From assembly GCF_001423905.1 (NCBI RefSeq), contig NZ_LMPQ01000001.1, positions 161,512 through 225,511 on the forward strand: DNA of 64,000 nt. Direction: 5' to 3'. Made by a program: the position numbers and the translations under genes. The notes under the pieces are model-generated. The model searched no databases. It had not been told where the DNA came from and worked only from the letters and a program-made list of their open reading frames with translations. Shown piece by piece: positions 1 to 9,636 of this stretch (position 1 is the stretch's first letter; every line of letters starts with the position of its first letter). Source of the DNA: Frigoribacterium sp. Leaf186. Lineage in GTDB: Bacteria > Actinomycetota > Actinomycetes > Actinomycetales > Microbacteriaceae.

Positions 1-268
1 CGAACGAGCCCATCGTCTGCATCGGCGACCAGACCACGTCGGGCCGCAGCCGGTTCACCTGGAGCGCCACGAGCGGCTCACGCACGCTCGTCGGCGAACT
101 GACGAGCAGGTGCGGCTGGTCGGGCAGCTTGTCGAGCTGCCGCGGGTCGCTGACGAGCATCGTCACCTCGTGACGCTCGGCCACCGCCCGGACGACCCCG
201 GCGCTGAACCGGCTGATGCCGTCGTGGCGTCCGACCCGCACGTACCGGCAGTCGACGACGATCCTCAT
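1..268 (-). CDS. Glycosyltransferase, GT4-like (N-terminal 89 codons, runs off the window)
   Basis: The first 89 residues of a protein that continues beyond base 1 on the minus strand. It starts with ATG at 268 (MRIVVDCRYV...), followed by a GRHDGISR segment and VNRLRPDVVWSP, which look like the N-terminal Rossmann half of a GT-B fold (GT4-family) glycosyltransferase: an early beta strand, a Gly-rich loop, then a strand naming a place or ligand. The acceptor-binding and nucleotide-sugar-binding C-terminal half is not visible, so donor and acceptor cannot be given. The start overlaps the stop of the upstream hydrolase gene in an ATGA arrangement, so the two are probably translated from one message. 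Family assignment is by sequence feel and is fairly secure; the substrate is unknown. Confidence 0.75.
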   Translation of the reverse strand, partial: MRIVVDCRYVRVGRHDGISRFSAGVVRAVAERHEVTMLVSDPRQLDKLPDQPHLLVSSPTSVREPLVALQVNRLRPDVVWSPMQTMGSF

Positions 269-1170
269 CGGACGAACGCCTCGATCGCCGCGGCCGCCTG
301 GCGGGGCTTCTCGTAGTGGATCAGGTGGCCGACCCCCTCGATCACGTCGAGGGTCGCGTCGGGGAAGACCGCCCGCAACCGGTGCTGCGCGGGCAGGGCC
401 GTGATGTCGTCGCGGTCGGCGGCGACCAGCAGCGTGGGCACGGTGACGCGCGCCGCGTACGTGCTCACGTCGCTCGACACGGAGGCTCGGAAGGCGTCGA
501 GCACGACGCGACGGTCCGAGAAGCGCGAGAAGTAGCTGTCGTGCTGGTCGTGGATCCACCGACGCAGCGACCGGTCGTGCGTCTTGACCATCGCGAGGCT
601 GGTGATCCGCGTCACGGCGGCGTTCTGCAGCACCTGCTGGCCGGCGCGCTCGGGCAGGGCGGCCCCGGCCCAGTAGTAGAAGACGGCCAGGCGCGTCACC
701 ACGCCGCGCGGCCCCTGCAGGGCAGGCGCGGCGATCGGGTTGACCAGCACCAGCCGGGAGGCGCGGAGCCCGTCGGCCACCGCGGCCGACGTGACGATCG
801 AGCCGAACGAGTGCCCCAGCACCACGACGTCGTCACCGAGCGAGAGGGCCGCCACGAAGGCGGTCAGCCAGCGGGCGTAGGCCGCGACGCTGTGCTCGCC
901 GTCGAGCGGGGTCGACTCGCCGAAGCCCGGCAGGTCGGGCATCACCACCCGGGCGTGCCCGAGGTGCGCCACGACCGGTTCGAGACCGTGGTGGTCACCG
1001 CGGAAGCCGTGGACCGCGACGATGGTGACCCGCGCCTCCTGCCCCTCGGGGGGGTCGTAGGTCCAGTACCGGGTGGTGCTGCCGGCGACCTCGACGACGT
1101 CATCGCGCACCGGTCGGGCGTCGAGGCGGGCACGGTACGGCGACTTCACGCGCGGGGGTCGGACGATCAC
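265..1170 (-). CDS. Alpha/beta-fold hydrolase
   Basis: A 301-residue alpha/beta hydrolase. The oxyanion-side HGFRG motif is at 54-58, the nucleophile elbow GHSFG at 119-123 (Ser121), the acid in the ADRDD segment around 252-255, and the catalytic His at 282 (GVGHLIHYEKP); the triad is complete. No signal peptide is evident, so it is probably cytoplasmic. The substrate is unknown; esterases, epoxide hydrolases and lactonases share this pattern. GTG at 1170 was chosen over longer frames because a TAGACT -10 box ends 7 bases upstream, which fits a leaderless mRNA, and because upstream codons read as low-complexity Arg/Pro. Its stop overlaps the glycosyltransferase start by 3 bases. It diverges from treS across a 70-base gap. 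Confidence 0.85.
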   Translation of the reverse strand: MIVRPPRVKSPYRARLDARPVRDDVVEVAGSTTRYWTYDPPEGQEARVTIVAVHGFRGDHHGLEPVVAHLGHARVVMPDLPGFGESTPLDGEHSVAAYARWLTAFVAALSLGDDVVVLGHSFGSIVTSAAVADGLRASRLVLVNPIAAPALQGPRGVVTRLAVFYYWAGAALPERAGQQVLQNAAVTRITSLAMVKTHDRSLRRWIHDQHDSYFSRFSDRRVVLDAFRASVSSDVSTYAARVTVPTLLVAADRDDITALPAQHRLRAVFPDATLDVIEGVGHLIHYEKPRQAAAAIEAFVR

Positions 1171-1177
1171 GCGCCCG

Positions 1178-1183
1178 AGTCTA
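1178..1183 (-). promoter_or_regulatory. -10 box of leaderless promoter (hydrolase)
   Basis: TAGACT on the minus strand followed by 7 bases and the GTG at 1170. This fits the actinobacterial leaderless layout TANNNT-N6/7-start. No convincing -35 box is seen. Confidence 0.55.
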
Positions 1184-1228
1184 CGAGCGACGCGCTGATC
1201 GGAGTGCGCGCCCCACGGCGTCCGCCCG

Positions 1229-1234
1229 TAGGGT
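1229..1234 (+). promoter_or_regulatory. -10 box of leaderless promoter (treS)
   Basis: TAGGGT, then exactly 6 bases (GGGCGC), then the GTG start of treS at 1241. There is no Shine-Dalgarno sequence between, so transcription would begin at the start codon. Confidence 0.55.
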
Positions 1235-1240
1235 GGGCGC

Positions 1241-2980
<1,740 letters not shown>

Positions 2981-2989
2981 ACTCATGGC

Positions 2990-3757
2990 GTGACTGACAC
3001 AGAGACGACCGGCACCGCTCCCGACCTCACGGCCGTGGGCGAACCGCCGGCCTCGTGGTGGCAGGCCCTCGGCGTCTTCGACCTCGAGACCACGGGCATC
3101 GACGTCGAGACGGCCCGCATCGTCACGGCGCACGTGGGCCTCATCGACGCCACGGGGGCGACCGTCGCGCACGGTGAATGGCTGGCCGACCCGGGGGTCG
3201 AGATCCCCGAGCAGGCAAGCGCCGTGCACGGCATCTCGACCGAGCAGGCCCGCGCGGAAGGGCGCCCGGCGGCCGAGGTCGTCGCCGAGATCGTCGCGGC
3301 CATCCGGGCCGTCTTCGCCCGGGGCGTGCCGCTCGTCGTCTACAACGCCCCCTACGACCTCACCCTGCTCGACCGCGAGGCCAGGCGCCACGGCGTCGAG
3401 CCGCTCGGCGAGGTGGGCGACATCGGTTGCGTCGTCGACCCGCTCGTCATCGACAAGGCGGTCGACACCTACCGCAAGGGCAAGCGCACGCTCGAGGCGG
3501 CGGCTGCGGTCTACGGCGTCTCCCTCGACGACGCCCACGACGCGGGGGCCGACGCCGTCGCCGCGGGGCGGGTCGCCCAGGCCATGGCCAAGCGGTACCC
3601 CGACCGGCTCGACGTCCCGGTGACCGAGCTGCACGACCTCCAGGTCGGCTGGTGCTCGACCCAGGCCGAGAGCTTCCAGCAGTACATGCGTCGGGCGAAA
3701 GACCCCACGTTCACGGCCCACGGCGACTGGCCGCACCGCCCGCTGCCGTTCGCCTGA
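2990..3757 (+). CDS. DnaQ-like 3'-5' exonuclease (DEDDh family)
   Basis: A 255-residue protein with the exonuclease fold of the DNA polymerase III epsilon family. Exo I is FDLETTG at 30-36 (Asp31, Glu33), Exo II is YNAPYDLTLLD around 118-128 (Asp123), and Exo III is AHDAGADAV at 182-190 (His183, Asp188), so all four acidic metal ligands and the His are present. A C-terminal tail of about 60 residues (YMRRAKDPTFT, GDWP) is common in actinobacterial stand-alone versions, annotated as exonuclease domain-containing or epsilon-like. It may take part in DNA or RNA processing; it is not necessarily the replicative proofreader. The GTG start lies 9 bases after the treS stop. Confidence 0.87.
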   Translation: MTDTETTGTAPDLTAVGEPPASWWQALGVFDLETTGIDVETARIVTAHVGLIDATGATVAHGEWLADPGVEIPEQASAVHGISTEQARAEGRPAAEVVAEIVAAIRAVFARGVPLVVYNAPYDLTLLDREARRHGVEPLGEVGDIGCVVDPLVIDKAVDTYRKGKRTLEAAAAVYGVSLDDAHDAGADAVAAGRVAQAMAKRYPDRLDVPVTELHDLQVGWCSTQAESFQQYMRRAKDPTFTAHGDWPHRPLPFA

Positions 3758-3780
3758 GTCGGCCGCGGCACCGCGCCTCC

Positions 3781-3865
3781 AAGGCTGCCGGTCCGAGCGG
3801 GCTGCCGGTTTCGCCGGGCTGCGGGTTTCGCCGGGCTGCCGTTCTCGCCGGGCTGTCGTTCTCGC
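3781..3865. repeat. Tandem repeat, 17-base unit, about five copies
   Basis: Four good copies at 3798-3814, 3815-3831, 3832-3848 and 3849-3865 (consensus cgggctgccgtttctcgc-like, 17 bases; first copy cgggctgccggtttcgc) plus a degenerate first copy at 3781-3797. It lies between the exonuclease and rpmE2 genes, outside any credible gene. No spacers are present, so this is not a CRISPR array. Confidence 0.85.
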
Positions 3866-3885
3866 CCGCCCCGGGGCATGCGAAA

Positions 3886-3913
3886 GAGGCGGCCCACCGG
3901 AGTGGACCGCCTC
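3886..3913 (-). terminator. Hairpin terminator of rpmE2
   Basis: A 12-base stem (gaggcggcccac with gtggaccgcctc, one wobble pair) and a 4-base loop, 22 bases past the rpmE2 stop on the minus strand. It may also end the opposing exonuclease message. There is no long U tract, as is usual in these genomes. Confidence 0.7.
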
Positions 3914-3935
3914 GTTCTGGCGCGTGGGCTGGTGC

Positions 3936-4184
3936 CTACTTGCCGAAGTTCTTGTAGCGCGAGTTGAACTTCTCGACGCGACCGGCCGAGTCGAGGATGC
4001 GCTGCTTGCCCGTGTAGAACGGGTGCGACTCGGACGAGATCTCGACGTCGATGACCGGGTAGGTCTCACCGTCGAGCTCGATGGTCTTGTCGCTGGTCGT
4101 CGTGGAGCGCGTGAGGAACGTGGCGCCCGACGCGAGGTCCCGGAAGACGATCGGCTTGTACTCGGGGTGGATGTCGGTCTTCAT
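3936..4184 (-). CDS. rpmE2: 50S ribosomal protein bL31, type B
   Basis: An 82-residue L31 of the type B (C-minus) class. It begins [16 protein letters not shown] and has [24 protein letters not shown] in its centre, but no cysteine, so it lacks the zinc-binding CxxC pairs of type A L31. In many bacteria such copies replace the zinc form when zinc is short, often under Zur control. I looked for a Zur-like palindrome upstream and did not find a clear one. The ATG at 4184 is preceded by an aggacaatc Shine-Dalgarno. The gene stands alone, with a terminator behind it. Confidence 0.96.
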   Translation of the reverse strand: MKTDIHPEYKPIVFRDLASGATFLTRSTTTSDKTIELDGETYPVIDVEISSESHPFYTGKQRILDSAGRVEKFNSRYKNFGK

Positions 4185-4302
4185 GATTGTCCTAGGTCTA
4201 GCGAACGAGTGATGATGGTGAGTTCAGGAGGCACGCGCAGCATCGCTGCGGACCAGCTGTCAACGATACCAGACCGAGGGCCCGGATCGTAGGAGGTGCG
4301 GC

Positions 4303-5088
4303 TCAGTCGGCGGCGCGTGCCGAGTACCGGCCGCCGTCGGACTCGACGCTCAGTTCGAGGCCGAACGTGGCCCCGAGCGTCTCGGCCGTGACGACCTCGT
4401 CGAGCGGGCCGGCGGCGACGACCGAGCCGTGGTCGAGCAGCAGGGCATGCGTGAAGCCCCGCGGGATCTCTTCGACGTGGTGGGTGACCATGACGATGGC
4501 CGGCGCTCCCTCGGACGACGCGTAGCCCGAGAGCATCCGGAGCAGCTCTTCGCGAGCACCGAGGTCGAGGCTGGCAGCGGGCTCGTCGAGCAGCAGCAGC
4601 TCGGGGTCGGTCATGACCGACCGGGCGATCTGCACGCGCTTCTGCTCGCCGTCGCTCAGTTCGCCGAAGGCCCGGTCGGACAGGTGGTCGAGCTGCCATT
4701 CTTCGAGCACCCGGTGGGCTCGGCGCACGTCGACGCCCTCGTACTCTTCGTTCCAGCGACCGGTGACCGAGTACGCCGCCGTCAGGACGACGTCGACGAC
4801 CTTCTCCTTCGCGGGGATGCGTCGGGCGATCGCGGTCGAGGCGAACCCGATGCGGGTGCGCAGCTCGAAGAGGTCGACGGAGCCCAGGTCGCTGCCGAGG
4901 ATGCTCGCCTGCCCGCTGGACGGGTGGCTCTGTGCCGCGGCCACCTGCAGCAGGCTCGTCTTGCCGGCGCCGTTCGGGCCGAGGACGACCCAGCGCTCGT
5001 CGGAGTCGACCGTCCAGGTCAGCTTGTCGACGACGGGGGTGCCGCCTCGGACGATCGAGACATCGGTGAGCTGCAGGACGGTAGGCAT
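4303..5088 (-). CDS. ABC transporter ATP-binding protein (stand-alone)
   Basis: A 261-residue single nucleotide-binding domain. Walker A is GPNGAGKT at 37-44, the signature is LSDGEQKR from about 144 (Asp in place of the second Gly of LSGGQ), Walker B is LLLLDEP at 164-170, and the switch His is in VTHHVEE. No permease gene is adjacent, so its partner is unknown; similar proteins resemble the ModF or YlmA groups, some of which may act without a membrane partner. The ATG at 5088 lies 10 bases past the glgA stop and has its own apparent leaderless promoter. The gene is on the same strand as glgA and rpmE2. Confidence 0.85.
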   Translation of the reverse strand: MPTVLQLTDVSIVRGGTPVVDKLTWTVDSDERWVVLGPNGAGKTSLLQVAAAQSHPSSGQASILGSDLGSVDLFELRTRIGFASTAIARRIPAKEKVVDVVLTAAYSVTGRWNEEYEGVDVRRAHRVLEEWQLDHLSDRAFGELSDGEQKRVQIARSVMTDPELLLLDEPAASLDLGAREELLRMLSGYASSEGAPAIVMVTHHVEEIPRGFTHALLLDHGSVVAAGPLDEVVTAETLGATFGLELSVESDGGRYSARAAD

Positions 5089-5095
5089 GCCGCTC

Positions 5096-5101
5096 AGCCT
5101 A
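5096..5101 (-). promoter_or_regulatory. -10 box overlapping the glgA stop codon
   Basis: TAGGCT on the minus strand; its first three bases are the TAG stop of glgA. Seven bases later comes the ATG of the ABC ATPase gene at 5088. Confidence 0.5.
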
Positions 5102-6283
5102 GTTGAGCAGACCCTGGTAGATCCGCAGGGTCTGTTCGGCGATCCGCCCCCACGAGAACTCTTCTTCGGCGCGCATGCGACCGGCCCGACCCATCAGGCG
5201 GGCCAGGGCCGGGTCGGAGACGACCTCGGTCAGCGTGGCCGCCAGGTCGGCGACGAAACGGTCGGGGTCGACGGGGGTGCCGGTGCCGTCCTGCACCTGC
5301 TCGAGGGGGACGATGCGGCCGGTGAGGCCGTCGGCCACGACCTCGGGGATTCCGCCGGTGTCGGAGCCCACGACGGGCACCCCGCACGCCATGGCCTCGA
5401 GGTTGACGATGCCGAGGGGCTCGTAGACCGAGGGGCAGACGAACGTGGTGGCCTGGCTGAGCACGGCGCTGAGCTGGTGGCGGGGCAGCACGGTGTCGAT
5501 CCACACGACCCCGGTGCGCTCTTCTTGCAGCTCGCGGACGAGACCGGTGACCTCGGCCATGATCTCGGGGGTGTCCGGTGCGCCGGCGCAGAGCACGAGC
5601 TGCACGTCGGCGGGCAGGAGCTTCGCCGCCCGCAACAGGTACGGCAGGCCCTTCTGACGGGTGATCCGGCCGACGAAGACGACGGAGGGTCGGTCGGGGT
5701 CGATGCCCAGGCCGCGCACCAGCTCGGCGTCCTCGACGCGCTGCCAGCCGTCGAGGTCGATGCCGTTGTAGACGACCTCCACCTTGGACTCGTCGATCGA
5801 GGGGTACGACCGCAGGATGTCGCGGCGCATGCCGTCGCTCACCGCGATGACGCGGTCGGCCGTCTCGTACGCCTGACGTTCGATCCAGCTCGAGACGCGG
5901 TAGCCGCCTCCGAGCTGTTCGGCCTTCCAGGGGCGGAGCGGCTCGAGGCTGTGGGCGGTCAGGACGTGCGGCACACCGTGCAGCATCTGGGCGAGCTGGC
6001 CCGCCGCGTTGGCGTACCAGGTGTGGCTGTGGACGACGTCGGCTCCGGCGACGTCCTGCGCCATCGTGACGTCGACGCCGAGGGTCCGCAGGGTGGCGTT
6101 CGCCTGGTCGAGCTGGGGCAGGTCGGGGTAGCCGGTGGTGTCGGGCTCGGGGTCGACCTCGCCGAAGGCGCGCACCTGCACCTCGACGCCCTGCCGCAGG
6201 GCCTTGACGAGCTCGACGACGTGCACGCCCGCGCCTCCGTAGACGTTGGGCGGGTATTCCTTGGTGATGACATCGACTCGCAC
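5099..6283 (-). CDS. glgA: GT4 glycogen / alpha-maltose-1-phosphate synthase type glycosyltransferase
   Basis: A 394-residue GT4 enzyme matching actinobacterial GlgA (also called GlgM). It opens with KEYPPNVYGGAG at 8-19, the usual N-terminal signature, and has the C-terminal nucleotide-sugar site YEPLGIVNLEAMACG with the E-x7-E pair. In mycobacteria this family makes maltose-1-phosphate from ADP-glucose and glucose-1-phosphate, feeding GlgE; bacterial GT5 glycogen synthase is a different, longer protein. That biochemistry is inferred by family here. The GTG at 6283 was preferred because TACGGT lies 7 bases upstream; a GTG at 6292 is possible. It is divergent from glgC, its ADP-glucose supplier, across 47 bases. 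Confidence 0.93.
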   Translation of the reverse strand: MRVDVITKEYPPNVYGGAGVHVVELVKALRQGVEVQVRAFGEVDPEPDTTGYPDLPQLDQANATLRTLGVDVTMAQDVAGADVVHSHTWYANAAGQLAQMLHGVPHVLTAHSLEPLRPWKAEQLGGGYRVSSWIERQAYETADRVIAVSDGMRRDILRSYPSIDESKVEVVYNGIDLDGWQRVEDAELVRGLGIDPDRPSVVFVGRITRQKGLPYLLRAAKLLPADVQLVLCAGAPDTPEIMAEVTGLVRELQEERTGVVWIDTVLPRHQLSAVLSQATTFVCPSVYEPLGIVNLEAMACGVPVVGSDTGGIPEVVADGLTGRIVPLEQVQDGTGTPVDPDRFVADLAATLTEVVSDPALARLMGRAGRMRAEEEFSWGRIAEQTLRIYQGLLN

Positions 6284-6290
6284 GTCGTTC

Positions 6291-6296
6291 ACCGTA
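6291..6296 (-). promoter_or_regulatory. -10 box of leaderless promoter (glgA)
   Basis: TACGGT on the minus strand, then 7 bases, then the GTG at 6283. It shares a 47-base divergent region with the glgC promoter. On the other strand CATTCT at 6319-6324 sits 6 bases before the glgC ATG, a weaker box with the same spacing. Confidence 0.45.
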
Positions 6297-6330
6297 GTCG
6301 TGCGGGCCCGAATCGTGCCATTCTGGCCCC

Positions 6331-7572
6331 ATGGCATCAAAGAAGATCTTCGGCATCGTCCTGGCTGGTGGCGAGGGCAAGCGCCTGATGCCCCTGACCG
6401 CGGACCGCGCGAAGCCCGCAGTCCCGTTCGGTGGCAACTACCGTCTCATCGACTTCGCCCTGTCGAACCTGATCAACTCGGGTCTCCGCCAGATCGTCGT
6501 CCTGACCCAGTACAAGTCGCACAGCCTCGACCGCCACGTGTCGCAGACCTGGAGCATCGAGGGCCTCCTGGGCGCCTACGTCGCCTCGGTCCCGGCCCAG
6601 CAGCGGCTCGGCAAGCGATGGTTCGCCGGCAGCGCCGACGCCATCCTGCAGAGCCTGAACCTGCTGCGTGACGAGAAGCCCGACATCGTCGTGGTCGTCG
6701 GAGCGGACCACGTCTACCGCATGGACTTCTCCCAGATGATCGAGGCGCACATCGCCTCGGGCGCGGGGGTCACCGTGGCCGCGATCCGTCAACCCATCTC
6801 GCTCGCCGACCAGTTCGGCGTGATCGAGGTCGACTCAGACGACCCGACCCGCATCGGGCGCTTCCTCGAGAAGCCCAAGGATGCGACGGGCCTGCCCGAC
6901 TCCCCCGACGAGATCCTCGCCTCGATGGGCAACTACGTCTTCGACGCCGACGTCCTCATCGACGCCGTGCTGCGAGACGGCGAGAAGCCGGACTCCGACC
7001 ACGACATGGGCGGCGACATCGTCCCCGACTTCGTCTCCCGTGGCGACGCGGCGGTCTACGACCTCAACCGCAACGAGGTCCCCGGCTCGACCGAGCGCGA
7101 CCGGTACTACTGGCGCGACGTCGGCACCATCGACTCGTTCTACGACGCGCACCGCGACCTCATCTCGGCGCTGCCGATCTTCAACCTCTACAACACCGAC
7201 TGGCCGATCTTCAGCCAGCAGCTCAACTCGCCGCCGGCGAAGTTCGTCCGTGACGGGCACGGCAACCTCGGCACGACGATCGACTCGATCGTCTCGCTCG
7301 GTTCGCTCCTCTCGGGGGCGCACGTCGAGCGCAGCGTGCTGGGCCCCTGGTGCACCCTCGACAGCGGTTCGCGCGTCGTCGACTCGGTCGTCTTCGAGCG
7401 GGCCCACGTCGGTCCGAACGCCGTCGTGAACCGCGCGATCCTCGACAAGGACGTCGTCATCGCGGCCGGCGCGTCGGTCGGCGTCGATCCCGAGGCCGAC
7501 CGGGCCCGCGGCTTCACGGTCACGCCGTCCGGCATCACGGTGGTCGGCAAGGGAGTCCGGGTCGACCAGTAG
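6331..7572 (+). CDS. glgC: Glucose-1-phosphate adenylyltransferase
   Basis: A 413-residue ADP-glucose pyrophosphorylase, which makes ADP-glucose from ATP and glucose-1-phosphate, the committed step to glycogen. The N-terminal nucleotide-binding motif [13 protein letters not shown] is at 11-23, with [16 protein letters not shown] at 27-42. A C-terminal left-handed beta-helix region (residues about 290-405) holds the hexapeptide-like repeats involved in allostery. Length matches actinobacterial GlgC. It is divergent from glgA and followed by serB after 53 bases. ATG at 6331 has no good Shine-Dalgarno; a CATTCT box 6 bases upstream suggests a leaderless start. Confidence 0.98.
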   Translation: MASKKIFGIVLAGGEGKRLMPLTADRAKPAVPFGGNYRLIDFALSNLINSGLRQIVVLTQYKSHSLDRHVSQTWSIEGLLGAYVASVPAQQRLGKRWFAGSADAILQSLNLLRDEKPDIVVVVGADHVYRMDFSQMIEAHIASGAGVTVAAIRQPISLADQFGVIEVDSDDPTRIGRFLEKPKDATGLPDSPDEILASMGNYVFDADVLIDAVLRDGEKPDSDHDMGGDIVPDFVSRGDAAVYDLNRNEVPGSTERDRYYWRDVGTIDSFYDAHRDLISALPIFNLYNTDWPIFSQQLNSPPAKFVRDGHGNLGTTIDSIVSLGSLLSGAHVERSVLGPWCTLDSGSRVVDSVVFERAHVGPNAVVNRAILDKDVVIAAGASVGVDPEADRARGFTVTPSGITVVGKGVRVDQ

Positions 7573-7613
7573 CGGTCCGGAGTCACACGAGCGACGCGGT
7601 GCGTCGGCGGCCC

Positions 7614-7619
7614 TAGGCT
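7614..7619 (+). promoter_or_regulatory. -10 box of leaderless promoter (serB)
   Basis: TAGGCT, 6 bases (gtcggc), then the GTG of serB at 7626. No Shine-Dalgarno sequence lies between. Confidence 0.55.
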
Positions 7620-7625
7620 GTCGGC

Positions 7626-8264
7626 GTGCCGCGTTTCCTCATCGTCCTCGACGTCGACTCCACCCTGATCGAGGACGAGGTGATCGAACTGTTGGCCGAC
7701 GCCGCGGGCTCCCGCGAACGCGTCTCCGACATCACCTCGAGGGCGATGGCCGGCGAACTCGACTTCGCGGCGAGCCTCGCCGAGCGGGTCGCCACCCTCG
7801 AGGGTCTTCCCGAGTCGGTCTTCGCCGACGTCCGGCAGCGTCTGACCCCGACCCGCGGCGTCCGCGCACTCGTCGACGGCGTCCACGCCGCCGGCGGCCT
7901 CGTCGGCGTCGTGTCGGGCGGGTTCCACGAGACCCTCGACCCCTTGGCCGACGACCTCGGGCTGGACTTCCGCCGGGCGAACCGGCTCGAACTGCGCGAC
8001 GGTCGGTTGACCGGACGCGTCACCGGCCCGGTGGTCGACGCCCACGCGAAGGCCGACGCCCTCCGGGGGTGGGCCGAGGAGGCGCGGGTCGACCTCGCGC
8101 ACACGGTCGCGGTCGGTGACGGGGCGAACGACCTCGAGATGATGGCCGTCGCCGCGCTCTCCGTGGCGTTCAACGCCAAGCCGACGGTCCGTCGACGGGC
8201 CGACGTGGTGGTCGGGACGAACGACCTGTCGCACGTGCTGCCCTTGCTCGGGCTGCGAGGCTGA
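7626..8264 (+). CDS. serB: Phosphoserine phosphatase
   Basis: A 212-residue HAD-superfamily hydrolase that removes phosphate from phosphoserine in the last step of serine synthesis. Motif I is LDVDSTL (Asp9 nucleophile, Asp11 acid), motif II SGGF starts at Ser97, and motif III/IV is the VGDGANDL segment ending at 170. It is the short form, without the N-terminal ACT domains of mycobacterial SerB2. Start GTG at 7626 is supported by the -10 box 6 bases upstream. The gene converges on fabG with 58 bases between and no obvious hairpin there. Confidence 0.94.
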   Translation: MPRFLIVLDVDSTLIEDEVIELLADAAGSRERVSDITSRAMAGELDFAASLAERVATLEGLPESVFADVRQRLTPTRGVRALVDGVHAAGGLVGVVSGGFHETLDPLADDLGLDFRRANRLELRDGRLTGRVTGPVVDAHAKADALRGWAEEARVDLAHTVAVGDGANDLEMMAVAALSVAFNAKPTVRRRADVVVGTNDLSHVLPLLGLRG

Positions 8265-8322
8265 GCCGCCCACCGGCCGGGCCGCGTCGCGGGGCGACCC
8301 GCGCCTCCTGCGGTCGGCGTCC

Positions 8323-9033
8323 CTAGTGCCCCATGCCGAGACCGCCGTCGACGGGGATCACGGCGCCCGAGATGTAGCCGGCGTCGTCGCCGGCGAGCCA
8401 CGCGATGGCCTTCGCGACCTCGGCGGCCGTGCCGTACCGGCCGGCGGGGATGCTCTTCTTGTACTCGGCCTGCTGGGCCTCGGGCAGGACCGCGGTCATG
8501 TCGGTCTCGACGAACCCGGGGGCGACGACGTTGGCGGTGATGCCCCGGCCGCCGAGCTCGCGGGTGAGCGATCGCGCGAAGCCGACGAGGCCGGCCTTCG
8601 ACGCGGCGTAGTTCGCCTGGCCGGGGCCGCCGTAGAGGCCGACGACGCTCGAGACGAGGACGATGCGGCCGAACCGGGCCTTGAGCATTCCCTTCGAGGC
8701 ACGCTTGACGATGCGGAAGGCGCCGCCGAGGTTGGTGTCGACGACCGAGGTGAAGTCGTCCTCGGTCATGCGCATGAGCAGGCCGTCCTTCGTGATGCCG
8801 GCGTTCGCGACGACCACCTCGACCGGGCCGAGCTCGGCCTCGACGGTGGTGAAGGCCGCGTCGATCGACGCAGCGTCCGTGACGTCGGCGACGACCGTCA
8901 GGGTGCCCTCCGGCCCCTGACCGCTGCGGGCCGTGACGGCGACGCGGTGGCCCTGGGCGACGAACTCCTCGGCGATGGCGAAGCCGATGCCTCGGTTGCC
9001 ACCCGTGACGAGGACGGTGCGGGGCGTGGTCAT
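8323..9033 (-). CDS. fabG: 3-oxoacyl-[acyl-carrier-protein] reductase, FabG-like SDR
   Basis: A 236-residue short-chain dehydrogenase/reductase. The cofactor loop TGGNRGIG is at 10-17, NAG at 77-79, catalytic Ser at about 128-129 (VLVSS), and the active pair Tyr142 and Lys146 in NYAASKAG; the C-terminal VIPVDGGLGMGH is typical of FabG/MabA. It would reduce beta-ketoacyl-ACP with NADPH in fatty acid elongation, though some FabG paralogues act on other ketones. The ATG at 9033 has a ggagacc Shine-Dalgarno. It diverges from the DUF3099 gene across about 200 bases and is not in a fab operon here. Confidence 0.9.
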   Translation of the reverse strand: MTTPRTVLVTGGNRGIGFAIAEEFVAQGHRVAVTARSGQGPEGTLTVVADVTDAASIDAAFTTVEAELGPVEVVVANAGITKDGLLMRMTEDDFTSVVDTNLGGAFRIVKRASKGMLKARFGRIVLVSSVVGLYGGPGQANYAASKAGLVGFARSLTRELGGRGITANVVAPGFVETDMTAVLPEAQQAEYKKSIPAGRYGTAAEVAKAIAWLAGDDAGYISGAVIPVDGGLGMGH

Positions 9034-9237
9034 GGTGGTCTCCTCGTGTGCGATCTCGACGGTCGCCGTCCGGGACGGCGGCGGGGACGGCGAACCTGTG
9101 ATCGGCAGGCCGCCGACCAGCCTACTGTCGGACCCGGGTCTTAGGATCGAGACGATCCCTCGGACGTCTGGTCCCCGAGATCCATCCGGCACCCGTCCGT
9201 GGTGCGTCCACCCTCTCCCGACATCGAGGTGTGCCCC
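9034..9237. promoter_or_regulatory. Divergent intergenic region between fabG and the DUF3099 gene
   Basis: Holds the start signals of both genes. On the plus strand TAGGAT at 9142-9147 is a possible -10 box giving a leader of about 85 bases to the DUF3099 gene. GC-rich inverted segments near 9056-9100 have no clear role. Confidence 0.35.
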
Positions 9238-9636
9238 GTGAAGGCCTCGAACACGATCACGTCCCTCCCGCCCTCCCCCACCGACGACCGGCACTCCCGC
9301 ATGGTCAAGTACCTGGTGGCGATGGGCATCCGGTTGGTCTGCATCGCCCTCTGCTTCGTCTTCCCCCTCGGGTGGTGGACGCTGTTGCCGATCGTCGGTG
9401 CGGTCGTCATCCCCTACGTCGCCGTCGTGTTCGCCAACGTGGGCCACGAGTCCGGCGACGCCGTCGAGAGCCCCGGCGGCATCGAGGTGTACCGCGAGCC
9501 GCAGGCCCCGTTCCGGCCCACCGTCGTCGACGGCGACGCGGGGCCCGCCGGCCCGGCTCCCGCCGGTGAGGGCGTGCCCGACGGGTCGTCCGGTGAGGCT
9601 CCCGGGCAGGCGGGCACCGATCGGAAGAGCGCCTGA
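9238..9636 (+). CDS. DUF3099 family membrane protein
   Basis: A 132-residue protein with the DUF3099 pattern: SLPPSPTDDRHSRMVKYL followed by two hydrophobic helices (roughly 26-44 and 48-66, the second containing IPYVAVVFAN). The C-terminal half is a Pro/Gly/Ala-rich tail, probably cytoplasmic. The molecular function of DUF3099 is not known. GTG at 9238 was chosen because GAGG lies 8 bases upstream; longer GTG starts at 9199 lack this. Its stop overlaps the next start (TGATG), and the same message continues into SURF1, so a role near the cytochrome oxidase is possible but unproven. Confidence 0.82.
   Translation: MKASNTITSLPPSPTDDRHSRMVKYLVAMGIRLVCIALCFVFPLGWWTLLPIVGAVVIPYVAVVFANVGHESGDAVESPGGIEVYREPQAPFRPTVVDGDAGPAGPAPAGEGVPDGSSGEAPGQAGTDRKSA

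Noticed and set aside
3781-3865. CRISPR-like array
   Set aside because: The units are contiguous, 17 bases and without spacers; no cas gene is nearby.
4185-4302. Zur-controlled operator upstream of the type B L31 gene
   Set aside because: I looked for an AT-centred palindrome typical of Zur sites and found none that was convincing.
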